NCBI RefSeq assembly: GCF_014898075.1
Contig: NZ_CP062976.1
Location: 1,674,001 to 1,738,000, forward strand
Direction: 5' to 3'
Length of the DNA stretch: 64,000 nt
Origin: Neisseria yangbaofengii
GTDB taxonomy: Bacteria; Pseudomonadota; Gammaproteobacteria; Burkholderiales; Neisseriaceae
Both the position numbers and the translations under genes were made by a program. Shown in pieces: positions 25,972-34,421 of the stretch. Numbering within the stretch: the stretch's first letter is position 1; each line of letters opens with the position of its first letter. The notes under the pieces are model-generated. The model searched no databases, was not told the origin of the DNA, and was given only the letters and a program-made list of their open reading frames with translations.

Positions 25972-27441
25972 ATGCTTATGCTTTTTTCATTTACCAATGC
26001 GGCTAACACCATCAACGTCACTGCCGATAACCTTTTGCAATCGACCGGCAACGGTTTGAAAGAATTTTTCTTTAATCTGTTTGCGCGCAACCAATTTACT
26101 TCCCACCTGCTGGAACGCAGCTTCAGTGAACCGATCGGCTGGTTGGAAATCGGCATCACGATTGTGCTGTTGACAGCCACTTATTATTTGTCGGAATTTA
26201 TTATCCGCAAATATCCGATTTTGCCCGGCAAAAAATGGGCAAGCGTCCGCCATATCGGCAACCGCTTGCTGTGGCCTTTCCTGCTGCTGATTTTTTCAAT
26301 TATCGCGCTTTATACATGGAATCTGTTCGAATTGCGTTCGGTATGGCTGCGCCTGCTCATTATGGCGGCGCGCTGGATGATTCTAATCCGCTTGGTGTTG
26401 TCTTTGGTACATGCCGCATTGCCGAGCCATAAAGTGACCGACTGGCTGGAACGCTTCTTATCCGGTGCATTGTGGGTATGTTTCGTGATTTGGCTGTCTG
26501 GTATCGATGACTTGCTCATTGATATTTTGAAAGATACCAAGCTCAGCATGGGCTCGATTAATTTAAGCATCTATACCATTCTCACCGGCTTGATATGGGT
26601 AGCGGTGGTGTTAGCGTTTGCCTTGTGGCTGGGCCGCCTGATTGAAGGCTGGCTGATGAAAAACAATCACATGGACATAAACTTGCGCATCGTGATGTCA
26701 AAAATCATCAAAGCATTTTTGACCGTGTTGGCGATTTTGATTGCGCTGCCGCTGGTGGGCATTGATTTGACCGTGTTGTCGGTATTCGGCGGCGCACTCG
26801 GTGTCGGCATCGGTTTCGGTCTGCAAAAAGTCGCCAGCAACTATATTTCGGGTTTTATTATTTTGGGCGACCGCTCCATCCGCCCCGGCGACCGGCTGAC
26901 GGTCAATAATTTTACCGGTTATGTAACCAAAATTACCGCCCGATTTGTGGTGTTGCGCAGCAGCAAAGGCGGCGAGGCATTAATTCCGAACGAAACCTTC
27001 ATCACGTCCACGGTGATTAACGAATCCTATACCGCCAAATCGCTGTGGCAAAGTCTGGATATTCAAGTTGCCTACCACACCGATTTGACGCTTGCCATGC
27101 AGATTATGGTCGAAGCGGCGCAGGCTCAGGAGCGGGTGCAGAACGATCCCGCACCCAAAGCCTATCTCACCAATTTCGGCGAAAACGGTGTCGATTTGCG
27201 GCTGGGTTTTTGGGTAACCGATCCCGAAAATGGCTTTGCTGGACTGTTTTCCAATATTCTGCTGGATATTTGGAAACGCTTTAACGAAAACCACATCGAA
27301 TTTCCGTATCCGCAGCGGGAAGTGCGGATTTTGCAGGAAGAGCGTGCGCCCGACGACACCGCCATCAGCCGTGCAGCCGCCGAAGTCAAACGGGATACCC
27401 GCTCCGACCGCCGCTTTGACGACCCCGAACAGGAAAACTGA
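25972..27441 (+). CDS. mechanosensitive ion channel, MscS family
   Basis: A 489-residue inner-membrane channel that opens under tension to release solutes on hypo-osmotic shock. Several hydrophobic helices precede the MscS core (about 60-80, 95-115, 130-150, 165-185, 205-225, 250-265). The pore helix is Gly/Ala-rich: SVFGGALGVGIGFGLQKVAS near residue 265-284. The beta domain starts GDRSIRPGDRLTV and is followed by the alpha/beta cytoplasmic domain. It is larger than E. coli MscS (286 aa) because of extra N-terminal helices. Two in-frame ATGs (25972, 25978) are possible starts. Its TGA overlaps the nudB ATG by one base. Confidence 0.88.
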   Translation: MLMLFSFTNAANTINVTADNLLQSTGNGLKEFFFNLFARNQFTSHLLERSFSEPIGWLEIGITIVLLTATYYLSEFIIRKYPILPGKKWASVRHIGNRLLWPFLLLIFSIIALYTWNLFELRSVWLRLLIMAARWMILIRLVLSLVHAALPSHKVTDWLERFLSGALWVCFVIWLSGIDDLLIDILKDTKLSMGSINLSIYTILTGLIWVAVVLAFALWLGRLIEGWLMKNNHMDINLRIVMSKIIKAFLTVLAILIALPLVGIDLTVLSVFGGALGVGIGFGLQKVASNYISGFIILGDRSIRPGDRLTVNNFTGYVTKITARFVVLRSSKGGEALIPNETFITSTVINESYTAKSLWQSLDIQVAYHTDLTLAMQIMVEAAQAQERVQNDPAPKAYLTNFGENGVDLRLGFWVTDPENGFAGLFSNILLDIWKRFNENHIEFPYPQREVRILQEERAPDDTAISRAAAEVKRDTRSDRRFDDPEQEN

Positions 27442-27902
27442 TGGGCAAACCGCTGAAATATCCCGTTTCCGCCTTAGTTGTCCTGCACGACGGCAACGGC
27501 AATATCCTGTTAATCGAACGCACCAAGCCCGCCGGTTTTTGGCAATCGGTAACCGGAAGCCTCGAACCCGGCGAAACCGTTGCCCAAACCGCCCGCCGCG
27601 AAGTTTGGGAAGAAACCGGCATTGCGCTGGGCGAAAACCAGTTGCACGACTGGCACGACAGCAGCGTATACGAAATCTACCACCACTGGCGGCACCGCTA
27701 TCCGCCGGGCGTATTTGAAAACCGGGAACACGTTTTCTCCGCCCGCATCGACCGCCAAACGCCGGTTATCCTCAACCCGCAGGAACACACCGCCTACGGC
27801 TGGTTTGCCGCAGCAGAAGCTGCCGCAAAAGTGTTCTCACCGTCCAACAAAACAGCCATTCTCAACCTGCTGCGCCGTCAGGCCGCAGGCGAGGCCGTCT
27901 GA
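27441..27902 (+). CDS. nudB: dihydroneopterin triphosphate diphosphatase
   Basis: Nudix hydrolase (153 aa) removing pyrophosphate from dihydroneopterin triphosphate in folate synthesis. The Nudix box reads GSLEPGETVAQTARREVWEE followed by TG. Downstream, HHWRHRYPPGVFENREHVF closely matches the NudB-specific region, which separates it from other Nudix enzymes. It overlaps the MscS stop by one base, so it is co-translated. The C-terminus EAV-stop is encoded by a DUS. Confidence 0.87.
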   Translation: MGKPLKYPVSALVVLHDGNGNILLIERTKPAGFWQSVTGSLEPGETVAQTARREVWEETGIALGENQLHDWHDSSVYEIYHHWRHRYPPGVFENREHVFSARIDRQTPVILNPQEHTAYGWFAAAEAAAKVFSPSNKTAILNLLRRQAAGEAV

Positions 27903-27932
27903 AAATTCGCTCCCTTCATTTTCAGACGGCCT
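27892..27932. terminator. DUS hairpin overlapping the nudB stop
   Basis: AGGCCGTCTGAAAA and TTTTCAGACGGCCT flank a 13-base loop. The nudB TGA lies in the left arm. Confidence 0.75.
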
Positions 27933-28011
27933 TATCGCTGCTATACTTAGCGTTTTATGTTTCATGCAATTTAAGCGCTGCACCCAAGCAGCCCAATCAA
28001 GGATAACCATC

Positions 28012-28545
28012 ATGGCAGACTTTAATCAGATTCTGACTCCGGGCAACGTCGAAGAAGGCATTATCAACGTTGTGAACGAAATCCCTTGCGGCAGCAACCA
28101 CAAAATCGAATGGAACCGCAAACTGGCCGCCTTCCAACTCGACCGTGTCGAACCGGCCATTTTCGCCAAGCCGACCAACTACGGCTTTATCCCGCAAACC
28201 TTGGACGAAGACGGCGACGAATTGGACGTATTGCTGGTAACCGAACAGCCGCTGGCAACCGGCGTATTCTTAGAAGCCCGGGTTATCGGCGTGATGAAAT
28301 TCGTTGATGACGGCGAAGTGGACGACAAAATCGTCTGCGTGCCCGCCGACGACCGCAACAACGGCAACGCCTACAAAACCCTCGCCGATTTGCCGCAACA
28401 ACTGATCAAACAAATCGAATTCCACTTCAACCACTACAAAGACCTGAAAAAAGCCGGCACCACCAAAGTCGAATCTTGGGGCGATGTAGAAGAAGCCAAA
28501 AAAGTGATTCACGAATCCATCGAACGCTGGAACAAACAGGCTTAA
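28012..28545 (+). CDS. ppa: inorganic pyrophosphatase
   Basis: Family I soluble pyrophosphatase (177 aa). The signature DGDELDVLL is near residue 65-73, and the metal and phosphate ligands are in EIPCGSNHKIEW, NYGFIPQT and PADDRNN. The frame is open upstream to 27580, but AAGGATAACCATC before the ATG at 28012 and the normal family length fix the start. Cytoplasmic; pulls biosynthetic reactions forward by removing pyrophosphate. Followed by a hairpin. Confidence 0.96.
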   Translation: MADFNQILTPGNVEEGIINVVNEIPCGSNHKIEWNRKLAAFQLDRVEPAIFAKPTNYGFIPQTLDEDGDELDVLLVTEQPLATGVFLEARVIGVMKFVDDGEVDDKIVCVPADDRNNGNAYKTLADLPQQLIKQIEFHFNHYKDLKKAGTTKVESWGDVEEAKKVIHESIERWNKQA

Positions 28546-28564
28546 TCGGGTTTGGAAATAAACA

Positions 28565-28597
28565 AGGCCGTCTGAAAACCAGATTTTCAGACGGCCT
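28565..28597. terminator. DUS hairpin after ppa
   Basis: AGGCCGTCTGAAAA and TTTTCAGACGGCCT with a short loop, 20 bases after the ppa stop. Confidence 0.8.
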
Positions 28598-28695
28598 CAT
28601 GTCCGAGTACCGGACTGAGAACCCTTACCTTGTTTTTCATTAAACAGATTGAGGATATGGAAGTATCCCCCCTATTGTTAGCCGAAAAAAACAGT

Positions 28696-29217
28696 ATGAA
28701 AATTTTAAAAAGTATTTTACCCGCCTTAATGGTTTCATCAAGCCTGATATTCCTCAGCCCGTCCGCATCCGCCGCACCCAAACAGAAACCTGCCACCGCA
28801 GAGCAAGCCGACAGGATGTATATTGCCGACAAAATCGGACAAAATGATTTATACGGATTTTGGGGTTATGCGGCAGAAAATGAAGAAGGTTCGCTGATTA
28901 ACACAACGGCCATGCATCCCGACGGCACAGGTGTGGACATAATGATTTTGACGGTGAAGGACGAAGGCAAACCCGTTATCATCAAACAGAAATTCACTTG
29001 GACATTTGATGAAAATCGGCAGGCGTTGCAGCAGACTGTTACCGATTATCGGGTTTTGAAAGATGGCAGAGAACAGCGGGACAAGAAAGAAATCGGGAAG
29101 AAAAGTACAGCTAAAGTCAGGATGCTTGTTGTGGATAACAAGCTGAGTATGTTGGAACTGACCGATGAGACAAACGGCAGTCAGATGTCTTATTTCAAGC
29201 AAGATATGGATTATTAA
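28696..29217 (+). CDS. secreted protein of unknown function
   Basis: A 173-residue protein with a Sec signal peptide (MKILKSILPALMVSSSLIFL) and a likely cleavage after ASA near residue 27. The frame is open from 28630, but only the ATG at 28696 puts the signal peptide at the N-terminus. The mature part has an YGFWGYAAENEEGSL motif, a beta-rich middle (KFTWTFDENRQALQQTVTDY) and a Lys-rich segment. The alternating hydrophobic strands suggest a small lipocalin-like or barrel-type periplasmic protein, but I do not recognise the family. Alone between the ppa terminator and a repeat. Confidence 0.7.
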   Translation: MKILKSILPALMVSSSLIFLSPSASAAPKQKPATAEQADRMYIADKIGQNDLYGFWGYAAENEEGSLINTTAMHPDGTGVDIMILTVKDEGKPVIIKQKFTWTFDENRQALQQTVTDYRVLKDGREQRDKKEIGKKSTAKVRMLVVDNKLSMLELTDETNGSQMSYFKQDMDY

Positions 29218-29224
29218 GAGATAC

Positions 29225-29448
29225 TATAGTGAATCCACTTTAAAAGTATTACAACGTAAACGGCCAGTTCCCAATTTTCAGACGGCATCAATGAGAGTTA
29301 AAGAACCCGTGCGTGCTTTGGCACGCACCCTACCGTTGGCGGGAAGGGATTAGCTGTCGTAGGGTGGGCAACTTGTTGCCCACCAAAACCATATTTCAAC
29401 TATCATTGATTTACTGGTTTGTACAGAAAATTTGGTTGATTCACTATA
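29225..29448. repeat. composite Correia-like repeat with two hairpins
   Basis: The left end TATAGTGAATCCACTTTAAA and the right end GATTCACTATA match the ends of the element at 9988-10093. The 224-base interior holds a reverse DUS and two strong hairpins: GTGCGTGC-TTTG-GCACGCAC (29309-29328) and GGTGGGCAA-N4-TTGCCCACC (29363-29384). Similar GTAGGGTGGGC modules are a common Neisseria intergenic repeat. The second hairpin may end pip transcription coming from the right. Confidence 0.6.
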
Positions 29449-29467
29449 TATCAGCCTCCAACTTCCC

Positions 29468-30403
29468 CTACCAATCCGCCTTTGCCGCCATTTCGTCCGC
29501 CGCCTGCACCAAAGCTGCTGCCAGCGGCGGGTCGAATGCGGAATGTCCGGCCTGAATAATCCGTAACTCCGCTTCGGGAAAGGCTTGGCTCAATTCCCAT
29601 GCGCTTTGTGTCGGCGTACAGATATCGTAGCGGCCTTGGCAGATAATGGTCGGAATATGGCGGATTTTGTCGATATTGGCCAAAATCGCCCGCCCGCCTT
29701 GCAGCCAGCCTTTATTGACAAAATAATGGTTTTCCAAACGGGCGATGGCCAGCGAAGCATGCGGGTCTTCGTCCACCGGCTGCGGTTCGAAGCGCACCAG
29801 ATAACTTTCCCAATCCGCCCACGCTTTGGCTGCTTTCAAACAGATGTTTTCATCTTCGGCAAACAGCATTTCGTGATACGCCGCAATCAGCGTGCTGCGT
29901 TGTTCAGGCGCAACCGGCACAATAAAATTCTGCCATTGCGCCGGATAAATCCGGCTTGCGCCACCTTCTTCGTTAAGCCACGCCATTTCAGACGGCCTGC
30001 ACAGGAAAATCCCCCGCAACACCAATCCTGCCACCCGTTCGGGGTGGCTTTGTGCATAAGCCAACGACAATGTGCTGCCCCACGAACCGCCGAACACCAG
30101 CCATTTTTCAATACCCAGCATGGTGCGGACTTGTTCGATGTCCGCCACCAAATCCCAAGTGGTATTGTCTTCGGCGCAGGCATACGGCAACGAGCGGCCG
30201 CAACCCCGCTGGTCGATAATGATGATTCGGTAAACATCGGGATTGAAAAAGCCCCGACAGGCCGGCGAAGCCCCTGCGCCCGGCCCGCCGTGTAAAAAAA
30301 TCACCGGCAAGCCCTGCGGATTGCCTGATTCCTCCCAATAAATCTGATGAACAGCAGACACTTGCAGCCGGCCGCTGCGCAAAGGTTCCCGAATCGGATA
30401 CAT
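29468..30403 (-). CDS. pip: proline iminopeptidase
   Basis: Alpha/beta hydrolase (311 aa) that removes N-terminal proline from peptides. The oxyanion region HGGPGAG is near residue 38, the nucleophile Ser is in FGGSWGSTLSLAYAQ near 105, the acid Asp is in QGRYDICTP and the His in QAGHSAFDPP. This is the monomeric Neisseria/Xanthomonas-type enzyme. Cytoplasmic. Diverges from the yciA gene across an inverted uptake-sequence pair. Confidence 0.95.
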   Translation of the reverse strand: MYPIREPLRSGRLQVSAVHQIYWEESGNPQGLPVIFLHGGPGAGASPACRGFFNPDVYRIIIIDQRGCGRSLPYACAEDNTTWDLVADIEQVRTMLGIEKWLVFGGSWGSTLSLAYAQSHPERVAGLVLRGIFLCRPSEMAWLNEEGGASRIYPAQWQNFIVPVAPEQRSTLIAAYHEMLFAEDENICLKAAKAWADWESYLVRFEPQPVDEDPHASLAIARLENHYFVNKGWLQGGRAILANIDKIRHIPTIICQGRYDICTPTQSAWELSQAFPEAELRIIQAGHSAFDPPLAAALVQAADEMAAKADW

Positions 30404-30449
30404 TGGAAAATCCTAATCAAATATGGAACAAAATTTTAGCATTGAAAAC

Positions 30450-30488
30450 AGGCCGTCTGAAACCTTTATTCCGACTTTCAGACGGCCT
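30450..30488. other. DUS inverted pair in the pip-yciA divergent promoter region
   Basis: AGGCCGTCTGAAA and TTTCAGACGGCCT lie between two divergent starts, so this pair cannot be an ordinary terminator for either gene. It may serve uptake only or shape the promoters. Confidence 0.5.
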
Positions 30489-30538
30489 GTTTTCATCGTA
30501 AAATGCAGTTTGATTCGGATGACAACAAAGGAAGAAAC

Positions 30539-30994
30539 ATGACTGAAAATCAAACCGCACACGCCAAGCCCGAAGGCGAATTGATGCTGCGCACGGTCGC
30601 GCGGCCGAAAGACACCAACACCAATTTAGATGTTTTCGGCGGCTGGATTATGTCACAGATGGATTTGGGCGGAGGCATTTTGGCGGCGGAAATCGCGCAG
30701 GGGCGGATTGTCACGGTTTCGGTGCAGGAAATGAGTTTTCTGCGGCCGGTAAAAGTCGGCCATGTGGTCGGCGTGTATGCGCGTTGTTTAGGCGTGGGCA
30801 ATACATCGCTGAAGATCGAAGTAGAAGTGTGGGTGAAACCGTTTGTCGCCGATGAGCCGAATATTCCGCTCGAGCTGGTGACGGAAGCGGTGTTCACCTT
30901 CGTCGCCATCGACCACGAAGGCCGTCCGCGCCCGATTCCACGCGACAATAATCCGCGCTTGGATGCGTTTCTCGCACCGAAACAGGCCGTCTGA
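30539..30994 (+). CDS. yciA: acyl-CoA thioesterase, YciA type
   Basis: Hot-dog fold thioesterase (151 aa) hydrolysing acyl-CoAs to free CoA. The family segment NLDVFGGWIMSQMDLGGGI, with its catalytic Asp, is near residue 27-45. The C-terminal part EAVFTFVAIDHEGRPRPIP is typical. The frame is open from 30503, but AAGGAAGAAAC before the ATG at 30539 fixes the start. Its stop lies within a DUS (ending KQAV), and the next gene begins 2 bases later, so the two are co-transcribed. Confidence 0.88.
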   Translation: MTENQTAHAKPEGELMLRTVARPKDTNTNLDVFGGWIMSQMDLGGGILAAEIAQGRIVTVSVQEMSFLRPVKVGHVVGVYARCLGVGNTSLKIEVEVWVKPFVADEPNIPLELVTEAVFTFVAIDHEGRPRPIPRDNNPRLDAFLAPKQAV

Positions 30995-30996
30995 AC

Positions 30997-31356
30997 ATGG
31001 ATAAGGCAACTTTATTGAACGGCATTGCAGAACGCTTCGATGCCGAGCCTCAATATTTGTGGGCAAAATTTCCCGAATACGCCGTGTTCCGCCATACCGG
31101 GGACAAACAGAAATGGTTCGGCGCCTATATGCCGGTGGCCGCTGAAAAAATCGGCTACAAAAGCGGTGGCAATGTGGCCTTGTTGAACGTGAAATGCCCG
31201 CCGGAAATGGTCGGCGGATTGCGACGGATGCAAGGAGTTTTGCCGGCTTACCATATGAACAAAACGCATTGGGTGAGCTTGGTGTTGGCGGAAGCGGATG
31301 CAGATTTGGTGTGGGAATTGCTGGCGCAGAGTTTTGTGCTGACAAAAAGCCGATGA
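30997..31356 (+). CDS. MmcQ/YjbR family protein
   Basis: A 119-residue protein of the YjbR (DUF419) double-wing family. The signature is KWFGAYMPV with W and conserved aromatic residues, and PAYHMNKTHWVSLVL near the end. Members have a CyaY-like fold and are often called DNA-binding, but their role is not established. It starts 2 bases after yciA, so it is the second gene of that operon. Confidence 0.78.
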   Translation: MDKATLLNGIAERFDAEPQYLWAKFPEYAVFRHTGDKQKWFGAYMPVAAEKIGYKSGGNVALLNVKCPPEMVGGLRRMQGVLPAYHMNKTHWVSLVLAEADADLVWELLAQSFVLTKSR

Positions 31357-31385
31357 AACGTAAATCTCTTTCTTTAGAAAAATAA

Positions 31386-31418
31386 TCATGCCGTCTGAAC
31401 AATTTTCAGACGGCATGA
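31386..31418. terminator. hairpin of two ATGCCGTCTGAA copies
   Basis: TCATGCCGTCTGAA and its complement around a 5-base loop, 30 bases after the YjbR-like gene. Here the AT dialect of the uptake sequence is used. Confidence 0.75.
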
Positions 31419-31443
31419 TGCAGTGCTGCCGGCCTTTAAATCG

Positions 31444-31905
31444 CTAAACCGCATAACGCAAGCCGCTGTTGCCTTCGGTGAGGTATGGCGTGTCAATTCT
31501 CGCCGAATTGCCCAGACACAACACTTTCGTGCTTTTGCCTGCGCGGGTAATCAGGGTTTTCATTTGACTGGCGGTCAGGTTTTGCGCTTCATCGATAATG
31601 ACGAATTTGTTTTGAAAGTGCGCCAGCACACAAAATCGAGTGGGCGCACTTTAATGCGGGCGCGGATTAAATCGGACGTGGCTTTTGCCACCGGTTTGTC
31701 GGCTCAAAACTCAGGCAAGCCGGCTTGCGCCATTTCGGTTTGCAGAAACAATTCAATCTTGACGTAGGCATGCCCCATTACATTCAGCGCAATGACTGAT
31801 GCAGCCCGTTCTTCCCTGCATTGAGAGGGATCGTACAACATCACATTGGTGTTGAGAATAAACAACCGGCTGCCACCACCGGTGAAGCTTTGGAGACATT
31901 ATGCG
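31444..31905 (-). pseudogene. remnant of a PIN-PhoH family ATPase
   Basis: Reading on the minus strand, SRLFILNTNVMLYDPSQ near 31860 resembles the start of the N-terminal PIN domain. FQNKFVIIDEAQNLTASQMK and LITRAGKSTKVLCLGN at 31629-31520, then TPYLTEGNSGLRY, match the C-terminal half of the PhoH ATPase, including Walker B (IIDEAQ). The middle, with the Walker A region, is deleted and stops intervene. A functional family member has about 450-470 residues; this spans only about 460 bases. Confidence 0.8.
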
Positions 31906-32022
31906 TTCCTTTTTGTGGTTGCGTTGAGATCGCATTCAGTTCGGCAAAGCCGTGTTACAGCAGCATAAAAAAATCAAACACCTTGGTTTTATTGGATTTA
32001 CAGATTGATTGTGACAAATATG

Positions 32023-32059
32023 AAAGGCCGTCTGAAAAAATAGTTTTCAGACGGCCTTT
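32023..32059 (-). terminator. DUS hairpin after fumarase
   Basis: AAAGGCCGTCTGAAAA and TTTTCAGACGGCCTTT with a 5-base loop, 17 bases beyond the minus-strand fumarase stop. Confidence 0.85.
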
Positions 32060-32075
32060 GATGATTTAAGCCCGA

Positions 32076-33599
32076 TTAGCTTTCAACCGGAATAATGCCG
32101 ATTTTTGCCTGCCATTGTTTCGGCGCTTGGGCGTGAATCGACTCGCCGTTGCTGTCCACAGCCACGGTTACCGGCATGTCTTTGACTTCAAACTCATAAA
32201 TCGCTTCCATGCCCAATTCGGGGAATGCCAAAACTTTGGACGATTTAATGGCTTTGGCAACCAGATAGGCTGCGCCGCCGACTGCCATCAGATACACGGC
32301 TTTGTTATCGGCAATGGCTTCGCAGGTGGCTGCGCCCCGTTCGGATTTGCCGATCATGCCCAACAGGCCGGTTTGTTCCAGCATTTGGCGGGTGAATTTG
32401 TCCATACGGGTGGCGGTGGTCGGACCGGCCGGGCCGACCACTTCATCGCCCACCGGATCAACCGGGCCGACATAGTAAATCAGGCGGTTGGTAAAATCGA
32501 CGGGCAATGTTTCGCCTTTGTTCAACATATCTACCAAGCGTTTGTGAGCGGCATCACGGCCGGTGAGGATTTTACCGTTGAGCAGCAAAACATCGCCGGT
32601 TTTCCAGCTTGCAACTTCTTCTTTGGTCAGATTATCGACATCGACACGTTTGCCGTTGTCCGGGCTGTAGGTCAAATCCGGCCAGTCTTCCACGCTCGGC
32701 GGGGTCAGCTCGACAGGGCCCGAACCGTCCAATTCAAATTCGACGTGGCGGGTGGCGGCGCAGTTCGGAATCATGGCCACCGGTTTGGAAGCCGCATGGG
32801 TCGGATAATCGAGGATTTTTACGTCCAACACGGTAGTTAAACCGCCCAGACCCTGCGCACCGATGCCCAAGGCGTTCACTTTTTCAAACAGTTCCAAACG
32901 CAGGGCTTCAACTGTGCTTAATTCAGCACCGGAAGCGGCTTTTTCCTGCAATTCGTGAATATCGATATGGCTCATCAGCGATTCTTTTGCCAGCAGCGCC
33001 GCTTTTTCAGGCGTACCGCCGATACCGATACCCAAAATACCCGGCGGACACCAGCCCGCACCCATGGTCGGCACGGCTTTCAATACCCAATCGACAATGT
33101 TATCAGACGGATTGAGCATGGCGAGTTTGGATTTATTCTCTGAACCGCCGCCTTTGGCAGCGCAGGTTACTTCGACTTTATCGCCCGGCACAATGCTCAT
33201 GTGGATTACCGCAGGCGTGTTGTCTTTGGTGTTTTGGCGTTTGCCCGCAGGGTCGGCCAACACGGAAGCACGCAGGGTATTGCCTTCCCAAGTGTAGGCA
33301 CGGCGCACGCCCTCGTTTACCATTTCTTCCACGCTCATATCGCTGTCCCACCGCACATTCATGCCGACTTTCAAAAAGACGGTGGCAATGCCGGTATCTT
33401 GGCAAATCGGGCGGTGGCCTTCGGCACACATGCGGCTGTTGACCAAAATCTGCGTCATCGCATCTTTGGCCGCCGGATTTTCCTCTTTCTGCCACGCTTT
33501 ATAGAGTGCGTCGATATAGTCTTTGGGGTGGTAATAGCTGATAAACTGGAAAGCATCGCAAATGCTGCGGATGAAATCTTCTTGTTTGATGATGGTCAT
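32076..33599 (-). CDS. fumarate hydratase, class I (iron-sulfur)
   Basis: Interconverts malate and fumarate. The 507 residues cover both the alpha and beta halves of the class I enzyme. The [4Fe-4S] ligands are in ICQDTGIATVF (about residue 66), GWCPPGILGIGIGG (about 184) and IPNCAATRH (about 279). The C-terminal half has NGKILTGRDAAHKRL and YYVGPVDPVGDEVVGPAGPT. This oxygen-sensitive type suits low-oxygen metabolism. It diverges from the NADH-linked fumarate reductase-like operon, and both reactions meet at fumarate. AAGGAAC precedes the ATG. Confidence 0.93.
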   Translation of the reverse strand: MTIIKQEDFIRSICDAFQFISYYHPKDYIDALYKAWQKEENPAAKDAMTQILVNSRMCAEGHRPICQDTGIATVFLKVGMNVRWDSDMSVEEMVNEGVRRAYTWEGNTLRASVLADPAGKRQNTKDNTPAVIHMSIVPGDKVEVTCAAKGGGSENKSKLAMLNPSDNIVDWVLKAVPTMGAGWCPPGILGIGIGGTPEKAALLAKESLMSHIDIHELQEKAASGAELSTVEALRLELFEKVNALGIGAQGLGGLTTVLDVKILDYPTHAASKPVAMIPNCAATRHVEFELDGSGPVELTPPSVEDWPDLTYSPDNGKRVDVDNLTKEEVASWKTGDVLLLNGKILTGRDAAHKRLVDMLNKGETLPVDFTNRLIYYVGPVDPVGDEVVGPAGPTTATRMDKFTRQMLEQTGLLGMIGKSERGAATCEAIADNKAVYLMAVGGAAYLVAKAIKSSKVLAFPELGMEAIYEFEVKDMPVTVAVDSNGESIHAQAPKQWQAKIGIIPVES

Positions 33600-34421
33600 G
33601 GCAGTTCCTTTTTAGATAAAAAAGTTTGGTTTGTGTTGTTTTGGGCAGAACCTGTTTTCAGACGGCCTATTTGTAGGCTGTATAGTGCTTGTTTTTAAGG
33701 CAGAAAAACAGTCTGTATTTGCTAATCTTTTGATTTAACTTCAATTTAATAATTGATAAATTCACTCGGAATTTGAGAACATAAATCTTTTATCTGCATA
33801 TCAATTTGGAATAATCTTACATTTCATCAAGGCAAGGGTTAAACTTTGCCTATGCCACCCAATAAATCGAATACCGGGCCGTTTTCAAGCCTAATTCGCT
33901 ATCATTCTGTTTTCAGATGGCATTTTGCTATAATTTAAACTACATAATCGCAAAATATTTGTCATCTTTTTAATAACAGTATTTGACCAACATCAAATTA
34001 CATGCGATTAATGAAATTAAATAACATAGTCATACGCCAGCCCTAAATTTCATTTTTTATAATAATATTCAATTAATTATGAAAATTTCCGATTTATAAA
34101 TAATGATATTTATTCTTAAAAATAACCCTGTTTTTCCTGATTTCCCAGTTATCATGAAATTATTTTTCTTTGATAATCAGTTTTTTAGTGTCCAGACGGC
34201 TGAAATCACGCTTTTTTTTGTTCACAACCCTTCAAACGGCCTCTCCGCCTCTCCCCGCCATCCAATCACCTTCGATTTCTGCTACACTTATCCCATTGAA
34301 TAAGCCTTGATTTATAACGCAAAATTCCTGACAAATTTACTCAGGCTTTTAAAATCAAAGTCGTGTAATAAAAATACAAAATAACACACCCCCATTACTT
34401 TTTTTCAACAGGACACAACCC
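33600..34421. promoter_or_regulatory. long AT-rich control region between fumarase and the reductase operon
   Basis: About 820 bases, much richer in A+T than the genes around it. Signals seen: an extended -10 TGCTATAAT at 33926-33934, an FNR-like box at 33983-33996 and degenerate uptake sequences near 33656-33668 and 34191-34200. A 66-codon frame at 34103-34303 has no ribosome site or recognisable content and is not called. Confidence 0.5.
33983..33996. promoter_or_regulatory. FNR/CRP-type box TTGAC-N4-ATCAA
   Basis: TTGACCAACATCAA differs from the FNR consensus TTGAT-N4-ATCAA at one base. It is 384 bases upstream of the fumarase start and 426 bases upstream of the reductase operon. A weak -10-like TAACAT at 34022-34027 would place it near -43 of a rightward transcript. 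Confidence 0.5.

Noticed and set aside
27580-28011. Upstream extension of ppa
   Set aside because: It is antiphase to nudB and includes a terminator; the family start is at 28012.
34103-34303. 66-codon open frame in the fumarase-reductase gap
   Set aside because: Rich in Phe and other AT-coded residues, no ribosome site, no family features; it fits chance in an AT-rich control region.
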